Assembly (NCBI RefSeq): GCF_033343995.1
Contig: NZ_CP137573.1
Coordinates: 7,163,001-7,227,000 of the forward strand
Source: Streptomyces sp. HUAS YS2
GTDB lineage: Bacteria; Actinomycetota; Actinomycetes; Streptomycetales; Streptomycetaceae
DNA: 64,000 nt
Direction of reading: 5' to 3'
The position numbers were made by a program, and so were the translations under genes. This document shows, piece after piece, positions 32,610 through 40,784 of the stretch; the first letter of the stretch is position 1, and each line of letters starts with the position of its first letter. Below the pieces are notes generated by a model that saw nothing but the letters and a program-made list of their open reading frames with translations, did no database searches and was not told the origin of the DNA.

Positions 32610-33809
32610 ATGGACGCACCCCGCACCGGCGGCCCCCCGTGGCTGCGCCACTGGGCCGCCGAGGAGCCCGGAACGGGACTGCCGTGGCGGTCCACCCTCG
32701 TCCTCGCCGCGTTCGTCCTCGTCGGCAGCGGGTTCGCCGCGCGCAACCAGCTCGACCGGCAGCCCCTCGACGTGTGGGCGCGGCTCCTGCTGCTCGCCGG
32801 CCCGGCGATGCTGCTGCTGCGCCACCGGTACCCGGTCCCGGTCGTGTTCGGGGTGGCCGCGTCGGCGCTCGCATACCTCGCCGCGGGCTATCCGTACGGG
32901 CCGGTCTTCGTGAGCGTCGCCGTCGCCTGCTACGCGGCGATCGTGCACGGTCACCGGCGCGCCGCCTGGTGGGCGCTCGGCCTGCTCTGGATCGGTCATG
33001 TCCTCGCCGGCCACTGGCTCTACCGCTATCTGCCGCCCGCCGGCGACGGGCCGGCCCCCTGGGGCCAGGAGCTCCCGGTGGCCGGCTTCGTCGTGGCGAT
33101 CCTCGCCGCCTCCGAACTCGTCCGGGTCCGCCGCGAGCAGTGGGCGCAGCAGCGCGCGGAACGGGCCGCCGCCGAGCGGCGCCGCGCGGACGAGGAACGG
33201 CTGCGCATCGCCCGCGAGCTCCACGACGTCCTCGCGCACTCCCTGTCCGTCATCAACGTCCAGGCGGGCGTGGGCCTCGCGCTCCTCGACGGCGACCCGG
33301 AGCAGGCGCGCAGCGCGCTCACCACCATCAAGGCGGCCAGCAAGGAGGCGCTCGGCGAGGTCCGGCAGGTGCTGGACTCGCTGCGCACCCCAGGCGACGC
33401 GCCGCGCACCCCCGCGCCCGGCCTCGACCGGCTGCCGGAACTCGTCGAACAGGCCGCCGCGGCCGGGCTCACCGTCGAGGTGGACCGGCACGGCGCCGCC
33501 GCACCCGTCCCGCCCAACACCGACCTGGCCGCTTTCCGGATCGTCCAGGAGGCGCTCACCAACGTCGTCCGCCACTCCGGCTCCCGCACCGCAAGGGTCC
33601 GGATCGACCAGGCGCCGGACGCGCTGGAGCTGCGGATCGACGACGACGGTCCGGCCACCGGCGGCGACGCGGGCGGCAGCGGCAACGGCCTTGCCGGAAT
33701 GCGGGAGCGGGCGACGGCCCTCGGTGGCACGATCGACGCGGGCACCCGGCCCGACGGCGGGTTCCGGGTGCGCGCCAGACTCCCCCTGCGGCAGAAGGAG
33801 ACACCGTGA
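32610..33809 (+). CDS. Sensor histidine kinase, DesK/NarL type
   Basis: 399 residues. Five or so membrane helices occupy residues 28-170. A coiled coil (REQWAQQRAERAAAERRRADEERL) leads to the HisKA_3 box with phospho-acceptor H205 in RELHDVLAHSLSV. The ATPase domain has AFRIVQEALTNVVRHSG (N box), ELRIDDDGP and GNGLAGMRERA. No large extracellular sensor domain, so the cue is likely in the membrane. Translationally coupled (GTGA) to its response regulator. Confidence 0.92.
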   Translation: MDAPRTGGPPWLRHWAAEEPGTGLPWRSTLVLAAFVLVGSGFAARNQLDRQPLDVWARLLLLAGPAMLLLRHRYPVPVVFGVAASALAYLAAGYPYGPVFVSVAVACYAAIVHGHRRAAWWALGLLWIGHVLAGHWLYRYLPPAGDGPAPWGQELPVAGFVVAILAASELVRVRREQWAQQRAERAAAERRRADEERLRIARELHDVLAHSLSVINVQAGVGLALLDGDPEQARSALTTIKAASKEALGEVRQVLDSLRTPGDAPRTPAPGLDRLPELVEQAAAAGLTVEVDRHGAAAPVPPNTDLAAFRIVQEALTNVVRHSGSRTARVRIDQAPDALELRIDDDGPATGGDAGGSGNGLAGMRERATALGGTIDAGTRPDGGFRVRARLPLRQKETP

Positions 33810-34471
33810 TCCGCGTACTGCTCGCCGACGACCAGTCGCTGGTCCGGGCCGGGTTCCGGGCGTTGCTCGACGCCCAGCCGGACATCGACGTGGCGGGGGA
33901 GGCCGCGGACGGTGACGAGGCGGTGGCGCTGGTCCGCGAACTACGCCCGGACGTCGTCCTGATGGACATCCGGATGCCGCGGCTCGACGGCCTGGCGGCG
34001 ACCCGGGCGATCACCGGCGACCCGGAACTCGGCGCGGTCAGGGTGGTCATGCTGACCACCTTCGAACTCGACGAGTACGTCTTCGAGGCGATCCGCGCCG
34101 GCGCGTCCGGCTTCCTGGTGAAGGACACCGAGCCCGAGGAACTGCTGCGGGCGGTGCGGGCCGTGGTCGACGGCGACGCACTGCTGTCGCCCGGCGTGAC
34201 CCGCCGGCTGATCGAGGAGTTCGCGGCACGCTCCAAGGGCCCCGCGGGCCCGCACGGCCTCGACGAACTCACCGAGCGGGAACGCGAGGTGATGGCGTTG
34301 GTCGGCATCGGGCTGTCCAACGACGAGATCGCCCGTCGGCTGGTCGTCAGCCCGCTGACCGCCAAGACGCACGTGAGCCGGACGATGGTGAAGCTCGGCG
34401 CCCGCGACCGCGCCCAACTGGTCGTGCTGGCCTACGAGTCGGGCCTGGTCCGGCCGGGCTGGCTGGGCTGA
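33806..34471 (+). CDS. NarL/FixJ-family response regulator
   Basis: 221 residues from GTG 33806, overlapping the kinase stop. The receiver domain has the acidic pair in VLLADDQSLVRAG, phospho-acceptor D54 in VVLMDIRMP and K104 in GFLVKD. The C-terminal LuxR-type HTH is LTEREREVMALVGIGLSNDEIARRLVVSPLTAKTHVSRTMVKL. Target genes are not adjacent (the neighbouring MFS gene is convergent). It probably binds the inverted repeat before the operon. Confidence 0.92.
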   Translation: MIRVLLADDQSLVRAGFRALLDAQPDIDVAGEAADGDEAVALVRELRPDVVLMDIRMPRLDGLAATRAITGDPELGAVRVVMLTTFELDEYVFEAIRAGASGFLVKDTEPEELLRAVRAVVDGDALLSPGVTRRLIEEFAARSKGPAGPHGLDELTEREREVMALVGIGLSNDEIARRLVVSPLTAKTHVSRTMVKLGARDRAQLVVLAYESGLVRPGWLG

Positions 34472-34490
34472 GGGGCGGGCCGGCGGTACG

Positions 34491-34529
34491 GGAACGGGGG
34501 CGGCCGCACGCGGCGACCGCCCCCGTTCC
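34491..34529. terminator. Bidirectional hairpin between regulator and MFS genes
   Basis: GGAACGGGGGCGG (34491-34503) pairs perfectly over 13 bp with CCGCCCCCGTTCC (34517-34529). The 13-nt loop can form a small inner stem. It sits between convergent genes. Confidence 0.75.
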
Positions 34530-34546
34530 TCCCCGGTACCTCCGAG

Positions 34547-36049
34547 TCAGTCGCGCGCCCCGACCGGCTCCTCTGCGGACACGGGAGTCTCCGCCGCCGC
34601 GGGCGCCTCGGCGGACTTCGCCACCACCAGCGACTCCTGCCGCTGCCGGGTGCGCAGCCCCGGCAGCGTGATCAGCAGACCGGCGAGGGCGATCACGGTC
34701 ACCACGGCCAGGCCGGGCCGGTAGCTGTCCAGGACCGCCTGTGGCGAGCCGCCGCCGGCCCCGTCCGCCGTGATCACGGCGGTGACGACGGCCAGGAAGA
34801 GCGCGCCGCCGACCTGGACCGAGGTGTTCAGGAGCCCGGAGACCATGCCCTGCTCCTCGTCCGCCACGCCGTTGGTGGCCTGGATGTTGAGCGACGGGAA
34901 GACCAGGGCGCAGGCGGCGCCGAGCAGCAGCATCGACGGCAGGATCACCGCCGCGTACTGCGGGGTGAGCGAGACGCGCAGGAAGAGGGCGTACCCGACG
35001 ACGAGGAGCGTGAAGCCGACGGCGATCACCCGGGGCGTGCCGAACCGGTCGACGATCCCGCCGATCTTCGTCGAGGACAGTGCCACCAGCAGGCCGGCCG
35101 GCAGGAAGGCGAGCGCGGTCTGCAGCGCCGACCAGCCGAGCAGCGACTGCATGTACTGGGTCACGATGAACTGGAAGGCCACGTACGAGCCGAAGAACGC
35201 GGCCGCGCCGAGCTGGGCCCGGACCTGCGAGCCGGACCGCAGCACCCCGAGCCGGACCAGCGGGCTCGCGCTCCGCCGCTCGATGGTGACGAAGGCGGCG
35301 AGCAGCGCGGCGGTCGCCAGGAAGGACAGCAGCGTTCGGGCGGATCCCCAGCCCGCCTCGGGGGCCTGCACGACGGTGAAGACGAGGAGCAGCATCGCGG
35401 CCGTGCCGGTGACGGCGCCCGGCAGGTCGTAGCCGCCGCGGCCCTCTTCGCGGGCGCTGTGCGGGATCAGCTTCAGGGCGAAGGCGAGCGCGATCAGGGC
35501 GATCGGCGCGGGCAGCAGCATCGTCCAGCGCCAGCTCAGCTCGGTGAGCAGGCCGGACAGCACCAGCCCCATGGAGAAGCCGGTGGCGGCGCAGGTGGTG
35601 TAGATGGACAGGGCCCGGTTGCGCTGCGGGCCCTCCTTGAAGGTCGTGGTGATGATCGAGAGCCCGGCGGGCGCGGTGAACGCGGCGCTCAGGCCCTTGA
35701 TGAAGCGGCTGGCGATCAGCAGCGGGCCGGAGTCGACCAGGCCGCCGAGCAGGGACGCGAGCGCGAAGACGCCGAGCGCGATCAGGAAGACGCGGCGACG
35801 GCCGAGCAGGTCGGCCGCGCGGCCGCCGAGCAGCAGGAGGCCGCCGTAGCCGAGGATGTAGCCGCTGACGATCCACTGCAGGGTGGCTGTGGACAGACCG
35901 AGATCGGTGGCGATGGACGGCAGGGCGACGCCGACCATGGAGACGTCGAGGGCGTCCAGGAACATCGCGGCGCAGAGCACGAGCAGGGTGCCCCACAGGC
36001 GCGGGCTCCATCGGTCCTGTGTGGCAGGGGAGTTGGGCGGAGTGGTCAT
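34547..36049 (-). CDS. MFS drug-efflux transporter, DHA2 (14-TM) type
   Basis: 500 residues with 14 predicted membrane helices. Motif A is GGRAADLLGRRRVFL; the first helix has AMFLDALDVSMVGVALPSIA and motif C lies in AATGFSMGLVLSG. The family exports drugs with protons. ATG 36049 is chosen; TACTGT lies 7 nt before it, so it appears leaderless. Divergent from MarR, whose probable operator overlaps this gene's -35. The tail is Ala/Glu-rich. Substrate unknown. Confidence 0.9.
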   Translation of the reverse strand: MTTPPNSPATQDRWSPRLWGTLLVLCAAMFLDALDVSMVGVALPSIATDLGLSTATLQWIVSGYILGYGGLLLLGGRAADLLGRRRVFLIALGVFALASLLGGLVDSGPLLIASRFIKGLSAAFTAPAGLSIITTTFKEGPQRNRALSIYTTCAATGFSMGLVLSGLLTELSWRWTMLLPAPIALIALAFALKLIPHSAREEGRGGYDLPGAVTGTAAMLLLVFTVVQAPEAGWGSARTLLSFLATAALLAAFVTIERRSASPLVRLGVLRSGSQVRAQLGAAAFFGSYVAFQFIVTQYMQSLLGWSALQTALAFLPAGLLVALSSTKIGGIVDRFGTPRVIAVGFTLLVVGYALFLRVSLTPQYAAVILPSMLLLGAACALVFPSLNIQATNGVADEEQGMVSGLLNTSVQVGGALFLAVVTAVITADGAGGGSPQAVLDSYRPGLAVVTVIALAGLLITLPGLRTRQRQESLVVAKSAEAPAAAETPVSAEEPVGARD

Positions 36050-36056
36050 GCGCAGC

Positions 36057-36062
36057 ACAGTA
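36057..36062 (-). promoter_or_regulatory. Leaderless -10 of the MFS gene
   Basis: TACTGT on the minus strand, 7 nt before ATG 36049. Confidence 0.55.
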
Positions 36063-36063
36063 C

Positions 36064-36095
36064 ATGCACATGCATTGAATGCGCGCGCATTTAAT
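36064..36095. promoter_or_regulatory. MarR operator, nested palindromes
   Basis: 36074-36095 is a 22-bp palindrome with one mismatched pair, centred on GCGC. A second, ATGCA-N2-TGCAT (36064-36075), overlaps it. It covers the expected -35 of the MFS promoter. AT-rich compared with its surroundings. Confidence 0.65.
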
Positions 36096-36124
36096 TCCGA
36101 TGCAACGAAGTGCGGCTTCTCTGC

Positions 36125-36130
36125 TAACGT
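36125..36130 (+). promoter_or_regulatory. Leaderless -10 of the MarR gene
   Basis: TAACGT, 6 nt before ATG 36137. Confidence 0.55.
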
Positions 36131-36136
36131 GCGGCC

Positions 36137-36565
36137 ATGGCAGCGAAGAAGTCCGAGCGTGCGCTCGTGCAGGAGTGGCGGGACGTCCTCGCGCTGCATG
36201 CCCGGACCACCTGCGAGCTGGATCGCGCGCTGCACGGGTACGGGATCGGCGCCAGCGACTTCGAGGTGCTCGACGTGCTCGCCGAGGCGGCGCCCGCCGA
36301 CGGCGGCACCGCCTTCCGGGTCCAGGAACTGGCGGCGCGGGTCCACCTCAGCCAGAGCGCCCTGTCGCGTCTGGTGGCCCGGCTGGAGAAGAGCGGCCTG
36401 GTCGCGCGCGGAATGTGCGGCGAGGACCGGCGCGGCGTGCGCGTAGTGCTCACCGATGCCGGCCGGGAGCGGTACGCCGAGGTGCTGCCGCTGCAACGGG
36501 CCGTGCTGAAAAGGATGTTGGACGAAGGGGCCGCGGGAACGACCCCGGGAGCTACGACCAGGTGA
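36137..36565 (+). CDS. MarR-family transcriptional regulator
   Basis: 142 residues with the winged HTH VQELAARVHLSQSALSRLVARLEKSGLVARGMCGEDRRGVRVVLTDAGRERY. It would repress the divergent MFS efflux gene until a ligand binds. The operator lies between them. No ribosome site precedes ATG 36137; a -10 at N6 implies a leaderless message. Its last 14 bp overlap the convergent mycothiol-enzyme gene. Confidence 0.9.
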   Translation: MAAKKSERALVQEWRDVLALHARTTCELDRALHGYGIGASDFEVLDVLAEAAPADGGTAFRVQELAARVHLSQSALSRLVARLEKSGLVARGMCGEDRRGVRVVLTDAGRERYAEVLPLQRAVLKRMLDEGAAGTTPGATTR

Positions 36566-37307
36566 TGCCCGACCGCTCCCGCCAGAGCGCGGCGAGCGAG
36601 GCGTCTCCGGCGATGTCCACCGCGTCGGCCGGGAGCCGGTTCCACAGCATCAACCGGAGCTGCCAGGCGGGCCCGGACAGTGTGCAGTCGGCGGGTCCGT
36701 CGTCGGTACGCGTCGTGCGCGGCGCGTCCGGCGAGAGCCGCACGGTCCACACGTCGCCGGTGTCCGTGGTCCGCACCCGCAGGACGCGCGTCGTCTCCGT
36801 ACGGACCCGGCTGCGGTCGCGGGCGTGGAACGCGCGCAGCAGCTCGTCGATGCCGTCGACGGCGAGGGTCGCGTCCACCGGGCGCGGCCCGGACGGCAGC
36901 GCGGACTCGGCGTCCGCGCGGTGCACGCCCGTCTCGTGGGCCTGCCGCCGGGCCCAGAACGCGAGGGGCGACGGGGCCGGCAGGAAGGTCCAGCACTCCA
37001 GGTCCGCGGGCGCCTTCGTCAGCGCCTCGACCAGCGCGGCGTGACCCTCGTGGAAGTGGGCGAGGCGCTCCTCGCCGTCCAACTGCGGCTCGCCGCCGTC
37101 GGGTCGGTACGAGGTGTGACCCTCGGCCACGAACCGGGCCGCCCAGCGGTGCACCATCGTGGTGTGTCGCAGCAGGTCGCGGACCTGCCAGCCGGGGCAG
37201 GTCGGCACCGGCGCGTCGAGTCCGGCCGCCGCTGCGGCGTCGGCGAGCGCGCGGCCCGACTCGTCCAGGGCCGCGATGTGTTCAGCGACGCTCATGATCG
37301 GTTCCAT
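36552..37307 (-). CDS. Maleylpyruvate isomerase family, mycothiol-dependent (DinB-like fold)
   Basis: 251 residues. The N-terminal MDMPI domain has CPGWQVRDLLRHTTMVHRWAA with the metal His, then HFHEGH and HETGVHRADAE. The C-terminal domain (from VRVRTTDTGDVW) is the usual sterol-carrier-like part. The family uses mycothiol as cofactor; the true reaction of this member is unknown. Starts considered: ATG 37307 or ATG 37295 (MSVAEHIAALDESG). The first overlaps the upstream gene's end by 26 bp, so the two are coupled. Confidence 0.85.
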   Translation of the reverse strand: MEPIMSVAEHIAALDESGRALADAAAAAGLDAPVPTCPGWQVRDLLRHTTMVHRWAARFVAEGHTSYRPDGGEPQLDGEERLAHFHEGHAALVEALTKAPADLECWTFLPAPSPLAFWARRQAHETGVHRADAESALPSGPRPVDATLAVDGIDELLRAFHARDRSRVRTETTRVLRVRTTDTGDVWTVRLSPDAPRTTRTDDGPADCTLSGPAWQLRLMLWNRLPADAVDIAGDASLAALWRERSGITWS

Positions 37308-37674
37308 GCGCGGGATTCTGCCAGCCCGCGCCCGGCCCGGGTACGGCCCGCGCGCGGGCCGCGCGGCGGCGGAACCAGCGGTACAGGAAGCCGAGCACGA
37401 ATGCCTGGAAGACGTACGAGAAGACCAGCGCGGCCGGGATGAAGACGTCCTCGTCGATCACGTCGCGGCCGATCATGCCCCGCGCCACGAACAGCACGGC
37501 CCCCGTCGGCGCGGCGAGGCCGAGGGCCAGCAGCCCCGGCATGATCGAGGCGTCGCTCTGGGGGGCCGCCGTCGACGTCCGGTCGAGCAGCACCAGCAGA
37601 CCCACGATCCCGAGGTACGCCAGGGAGAGCGGGTTGCCGAAGGTGAGCCGTACGAAGGTGCCCAGGCGCTGCAT
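37282..37674 (-). CDS. Small integral membrane protein (SCO4225-like)
   Basis: 130 residues with three or four hydrophobic helices (NPLSLAYLGIVGLLVLL, IMPGLLALGLAAPTGAVLFVA, FIPAALVFSYVFQAFVLGFLYRWF) and a basic tail. It resembles SCO4225-type membrane proteins of unknown function. GGGACC before ATG 37674 is a weak ribosome site. The 3' end overlaps the mycothiol-enzyme start by 26 bp. Function unknown. Confidence 0.6.
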   Translation of the reverse strand: MQRLGTFVRLTFGNPLSLAYLGIVGLLVLLDRTSTAAPQSDASIMPGLLALGLAAPTGAVLFVARGMIGRDVIDEDVFIPAALVFSYVFQAFVLGFLYRWFRRRAARARAVPGPGAGWQNPAHGTDHERR

Positions 37675-37807
37675 GGTGGTCCCGATCCGTTCCCTGTGCC
37701 GTGGAGTTGCCCGGGGGAACGGACGTCCCGCGCCCCCCGCCGCGACGATTCTGCACGCGGCGGCGGGCCGGGACCTGAGTAGGACTACTCATCATGCCGT
37801 GGGCCGT

Positions 37808-39028
37808 TCAGCCTGTGGCGGTGTCGCGGGTGGCGAAGCCGATCAGCGCCGCGCCCGCCGCGAGGACGGCGACCGTCGTCAGGGCGGCCGGCAGCGAGAA
37901 GCGGTCGGCCAGGAGGCCGATCGACGGCGGGCCCAGGAGCATCCCGCCGTAGCCGAGCGTGGAAGCGGTCGCGACCCCGGACGGGCCGGCGATCGCGCCG
38001 GCGCGCGCCACCGCGACCGGGAAGATGTTGGCCAGCCCGAGGCCCGTGACCGCGAATCCCAGCAGCGCGGCCCACACGCTCGGGGCGAGCGCGCCCAGCA
38101 GCATGCCGGCCGCGGCCGTCGCGCCACCCGCCACCAACGTGCGGGTCTGGCCGAGGCGTTCGAGCAGCGCCGTACCGGAGAGCCGGCCGGCGGTCATGGT
38201 CAGCGCGAACACCGCGTACCCGGCCGCGGCGACGCCCGGACGGGCGTGCAGGTCCTGCTCCAGGTGGAGCGCGCCCCAGTCGGCGAGTGCGCCCTCGCCG
38301 TACGCCGTGCACAGCGCGATCACGCCGAGGACGAGGACGGTTACGCGCGCCCCGGGTGCGGCGGCGGGTCGCCCGCCCGTCGCCGGGGCGGCGACGGACT
38401 CCGGCGGCGCGGGGGAGGGACGGCGCAGCAGGGTCGGCCCGCCCAGCGCGGTGAGGAGGAGACCGGCGAGCGTCAGGCCGAGGAGGTGCGCGGTGGGGGA
38501 GACGGAACCGGCGACGAGCCCGCCGAGGCCCGCGCCGAGCATGCCGCCGAGGCTGAACGCGGCGTGGAATCCGGGCATCACGGGCCGTCGCAGCGCCGCG
38601 ACGAGGTCGACCGCCGCGCTGTTCATCGCCACGTTGATGCCGCCGTACGCGGCTCCGAAGACCAGCAGGACCAGGCCCAGGGCGAGCGGTGAGCGGGTGA
38701 GGGCGGGCAGCGCGATGCTGAGCGAGAGGAGGACCGCGGTGACGACGGTGACCGGGTGGCTGCCGAACCGCCGGCAGAGCCGGCCCGTCAGCGTCATGGT
38801 CACGACCGCGCCGGCCGAGACGCCGAGCAGGGCGAGGCCGAGGTCGGCCGAGGAGGCGCCGGTCTGCTGCTTGATGGCCGGGATGCGGACCACCCAGCCG
38901 GCGAAGAGGAAGCCGTCGAGTGCGAAGAACAGGGTGAGGGCGGAGCGGAGGCGGGACAGGGAGGGCGCTGCGGTGTCTCCGCCAAGGCCCCCCGGAACGG
39001 CCGTCGCGACTTTGTTTAGTAGCGGCAC
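37808..39028 (-). CDS. MFS transporter (12-TM)
   Basis: 406 residues with 12 membrane helices. Motif A is GRLCRRFGSHPVTVV, and VFALTMTAGRLSGTALLERLGQTRTLVAGG is its second-half counterpart. GTG 39028 is used: TATCCT lies 6 nt upstream, so the message is probably leaderless, and no ribosome site exists. Downstream of the start, 39009-39020 reads ACTAAACAAAGT on the coding strand, a candidate ROK operator. The pair with a ROK repressor suggests a sugar or amino-sugar transporter. Confidence 0.88.
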   Translation of the reverse strand: MPLLNKVATAVPGGLGGDTAAPSLSRLRSALTLFFALDGFLFAGWVVRIPAIKQQTGASSADLGLALLGVSAGAVVTMTLTGRLCRRFGSHPVTVVTAVLLSLSIALPALTRSPLALGLVLLVFGAAYGGINVAMNSAAVDLVAALRRPVMPGFHAAFSLGGMLGAGLGGLVAGSVSPTAHLLGLTLAGLLLTALGGPTLLRRPSPAPPESVAAPATGGRPAAAPGARVTVLVLGVIALCTAYGEGALADWGALHLEQDLHARPGVAAAGYAVFALTMTAGRLSGTALLERLGQTRTLVAGGATAAAGMLLGALAPSVWAALLGFAVTGLGLANIFPVAVARAGAIAGPSGVATASTLGYGGMLLGPPSIGLLADRFSLPAALTTVAVLAAGAALIGFATRDTATG

Positions 39029-39040
39029 AAAAGGAGGATA
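39009..39040 (-). promoter_or_regulatory. MFS promoter -10 and candidate ROK operator
   Basis: TATCCT (39040-39035 on the minus strand) then 6 nt to GTG 39028. The AT-rich pseudo-palindrome ACTAAACAAAGT (39020-39009) follows within the first codons. Such an AT-rich patch is unusual in this DNA, which supports a protein-binding site. The ROK repressor lies about 0.5 kb away. Confidence 0.55.
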
Positions 39041-39152
39041 GGGGTGAGCCCGCCGCGGATTCAACTCGTCACCCTCTGACGTGCGAGGCGCCACTCGGCG
39101 GCGCTGGGTGTGAGACTCCCCCGGAAGCACCTCGGGAGAAGGGGGAGGGGGC

Positions 39153-39404
39153 ATGATCCGCGGCCACGTATCGGCCGCCGTGGTGATCGCCGCGGCCCTG
39201 GTCGGGCTCGGAGCGGGCCCTGCCGTCGCCGGCGAGGAGCACGATCCGGGCGCCGGCGCCAGGGCGGCCACGGTGGAATGGCCGGACTTCCTGCAGAAGA
39301 GCACGGGTGCGGATCCGGCCGACATGGGCTGGATCCCCGACTGCCCGCCGGCCGAGAACGTCAGCGCCCTCGGCGAGGACTCCTGCCCGGGCCACGGCGG
39401 CTGA
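39153..39404 (+). CDS. Small secreted hypothetical protein (83 aa)
   Basis: Strong ribosome site (GGAGAAGGGGGAGGGGG) before ATG 39153. The first 27 residues (IRGHVSAAVVIAAALVGLGAGPAVA) form a signal peptide with an AxA cut site. The mature part, about 56 residues, is acidic and Pro-rich with two cysteines (CPPAENVSALGEDSC). No recognised domain. It lies between the MFS and ROK genes, on the ROK strand. Confidence 0.6.
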   Translation: MIRGHVSAAVVIAAALVGLGAGPAVAGEEHDPGAGARAATVEWPDFLQKSTGADPADMGWIPDCPPAENVSALGEDSCPGHGG

Positions 39405-39510
39405 CCGCACTCGCCAGGAGGGCCCCGCACCGGTCCCGTACGACCCCCGTGCCCCGGTTCGTACCCCCGGGGCGGGAACCGAGGCGGCCGATCATGGGAG
39501 ACTCGCCTTC

Positions 39511-40737
39511 ATGAACGGCAAGGCGACCACGACCCGGACACGGCTGGACAGGGGCCGCAGCGCACTCGGGCCCGCGCTGGAACTCGTGCACACCGGACGC
39601 GCCCCGACCCGCGCCGTGCTCACCGCCGAGCTGGGCGTCACCCGCGCCACCGCCGGAGCCGTGGCCGCCGAACTGGAGGCCCTCGGGCTCATCCGGGTCG
39701 ACTCCAACCCCGGCGCCGCCGCCGGCTCCCAGGGCCGACCCTCGCACCGCCTCGCCGTCGACGACAACGGACCGGTCGTGCTCGCCGCCCAGGTGCACGC
39801 GGACGGCTTCCGCGCCGCCCTCGTGGGCCTCGGCGGCCGGATCGTCGCGACCGCGCCCGGCTGTGTCACCGTCTCCGAGGACCCGGCGCAGGTGCTCGGC
39901 GAGGTCGTCGGGGCCGGCGCGGAGCTGCTCCGTGCGAGCGGCCGTCGCTGCGTCGGCGCCGGGCTCGCCGCGCCGTCCGCCGTCGCCGAACCCGAGGGCA
40001 CCGCCCTCAACCCGCTCCACCTGGCCTGGCCCGCCGGGGCGCCGGTCCGCGAGATCTTCGCCGAGCAGGTACGGGCCGCCGGCATCGAGGGCCCCGCGTT
40101 CACCGGCAACGACGTGAACCTCGCCGCCCTGGCCGAGCACCGCCACGGCGCGGGCCGAGGCGCGCAGCACCTGCTGTGCGTGGCCACCGGCCACCGCGGC
40201 GTCGGCGGCGCGCTCGTCCTGGACGGCCGCCTGCACACCGGTAGTTCGGGCCTGGCGCTCGAGGTCGGGCACCTCACCGTGAACCCCGACGGCCGCCCCT
40301 GCTACTGCGGCAGCCGCGGCTGCCTGGACGTCGAGACCGACCCGCTGGCCTTTCTCGTCGCGGCCGGCCGCGACCCCGGTCCGGAAGTCTCGCTGCTCGC
40401 CCAGTCCCGTGACCTGCTCCGTACCCGGCCGGACGACCCCGGTGTGCGGGCGGCCACCGAGGAGCTGATCGACCGGCTCGGCCTCGGGCTCGCGGGCCTG
40501 GTCAACATCCTCAACCCGGACCGCATCATCCTCGGCGGCCTGCACCGCGAACTGCTCGACGCCGACCCGGAGCGCCTGCGCGCCGTCGTCGCCGACCGCA
40601 GTCTGTGGGGCCGCAGCGGCGGCGTGCCGATCCTGCCCTGCACCCTGGACCACAACAGCCTCGTCGGCGCCGCCGAACTGGCCTGGCAGCCGGTGCTCGA
40701 CGACCCGCTCGGCGCGCTCGGCCGCAAGGAGGCATGA
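39511..40737 (+). CDS. ROK-family transcriptional repressor (NagC/XylR-like)
   Basis: 408 residues. The N-terminal winged HTH is APTRAVLTAELGVTRATAGAVAAELEALGLI. The ROK body has VVLAAQVHADGF, VGHLTVNPDGRPCYCGSRGCLDVE (zinc cysteines) and DRIILGGL. It lacks an intact DxGGTK phosphate motif, as in ROK repressors rather than kinases. It probably controls the divergent MFS gene. A GAGACT -10-like hexamer 7 nt before ATG 39511 suggests a leaderless message. Confidence 0.88.
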   Translation: MNGKATTTRTRLDRGRSALGPALELVHTGRAPTRAVLTAELGVTRATAGAVAAELEALGLIRVDSNPGAAAGSQGRPSHRLAVDDNGPVVLAAQVHADGFRAALVGLGGRIVATAPGCVTVSEDPAQVLGEVVGAGAELLRASGRRCVGAGLAAPSAVAEPEGTALNPLHLAWPAGAPVREIFAEQVRAAGIEGPAFTGNDVNLAALAEHRHGAGRGAQHLLCVATGHRGVGGALVLDGRLHTGSSGLALEVGHLTVNPDGRPCYCGSRGCLDVETDPLAFLVAAGRDPGPEVSLLAQSRDLLRTRPDDPGVRAATEELIDRLGLGLAGLVNILNPDRIILGGLHRELLDADPERLRAVVADRSLWGRSGGVPILPCTLDHNSLVGAAELAWQPVLDDPLGALGRKEA

Positions 40738-40771
40738 GCGTAAACCGCTGGCCTGGGCTTCGCCGCACCGC

Positions 40772-40777
40772 TACGGT
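40772..40777 (+). promoter_or_regulatory. Leaderless -10 of the methyltransferase gene
   Basis: TACGGT, 7 nt before ATG 40785. It favours this start over ATG 40734, which overlaps the ROK stop. Confidence 0.5.
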
Positions 40778-40784
40778 CCGGTTC

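Noticed and set aside
39044..39079. 11-codon frame with a perfect ribosome site (AAAAGGAGGATAGGGGTG) between the MFS gene and the small secreted protein
   Set aside because: The ribosome-site-like bases are the complement of the MFS -10 (TATCCT) and its leader. The peptide has no recognisable pattern. Best explained as coincidence.
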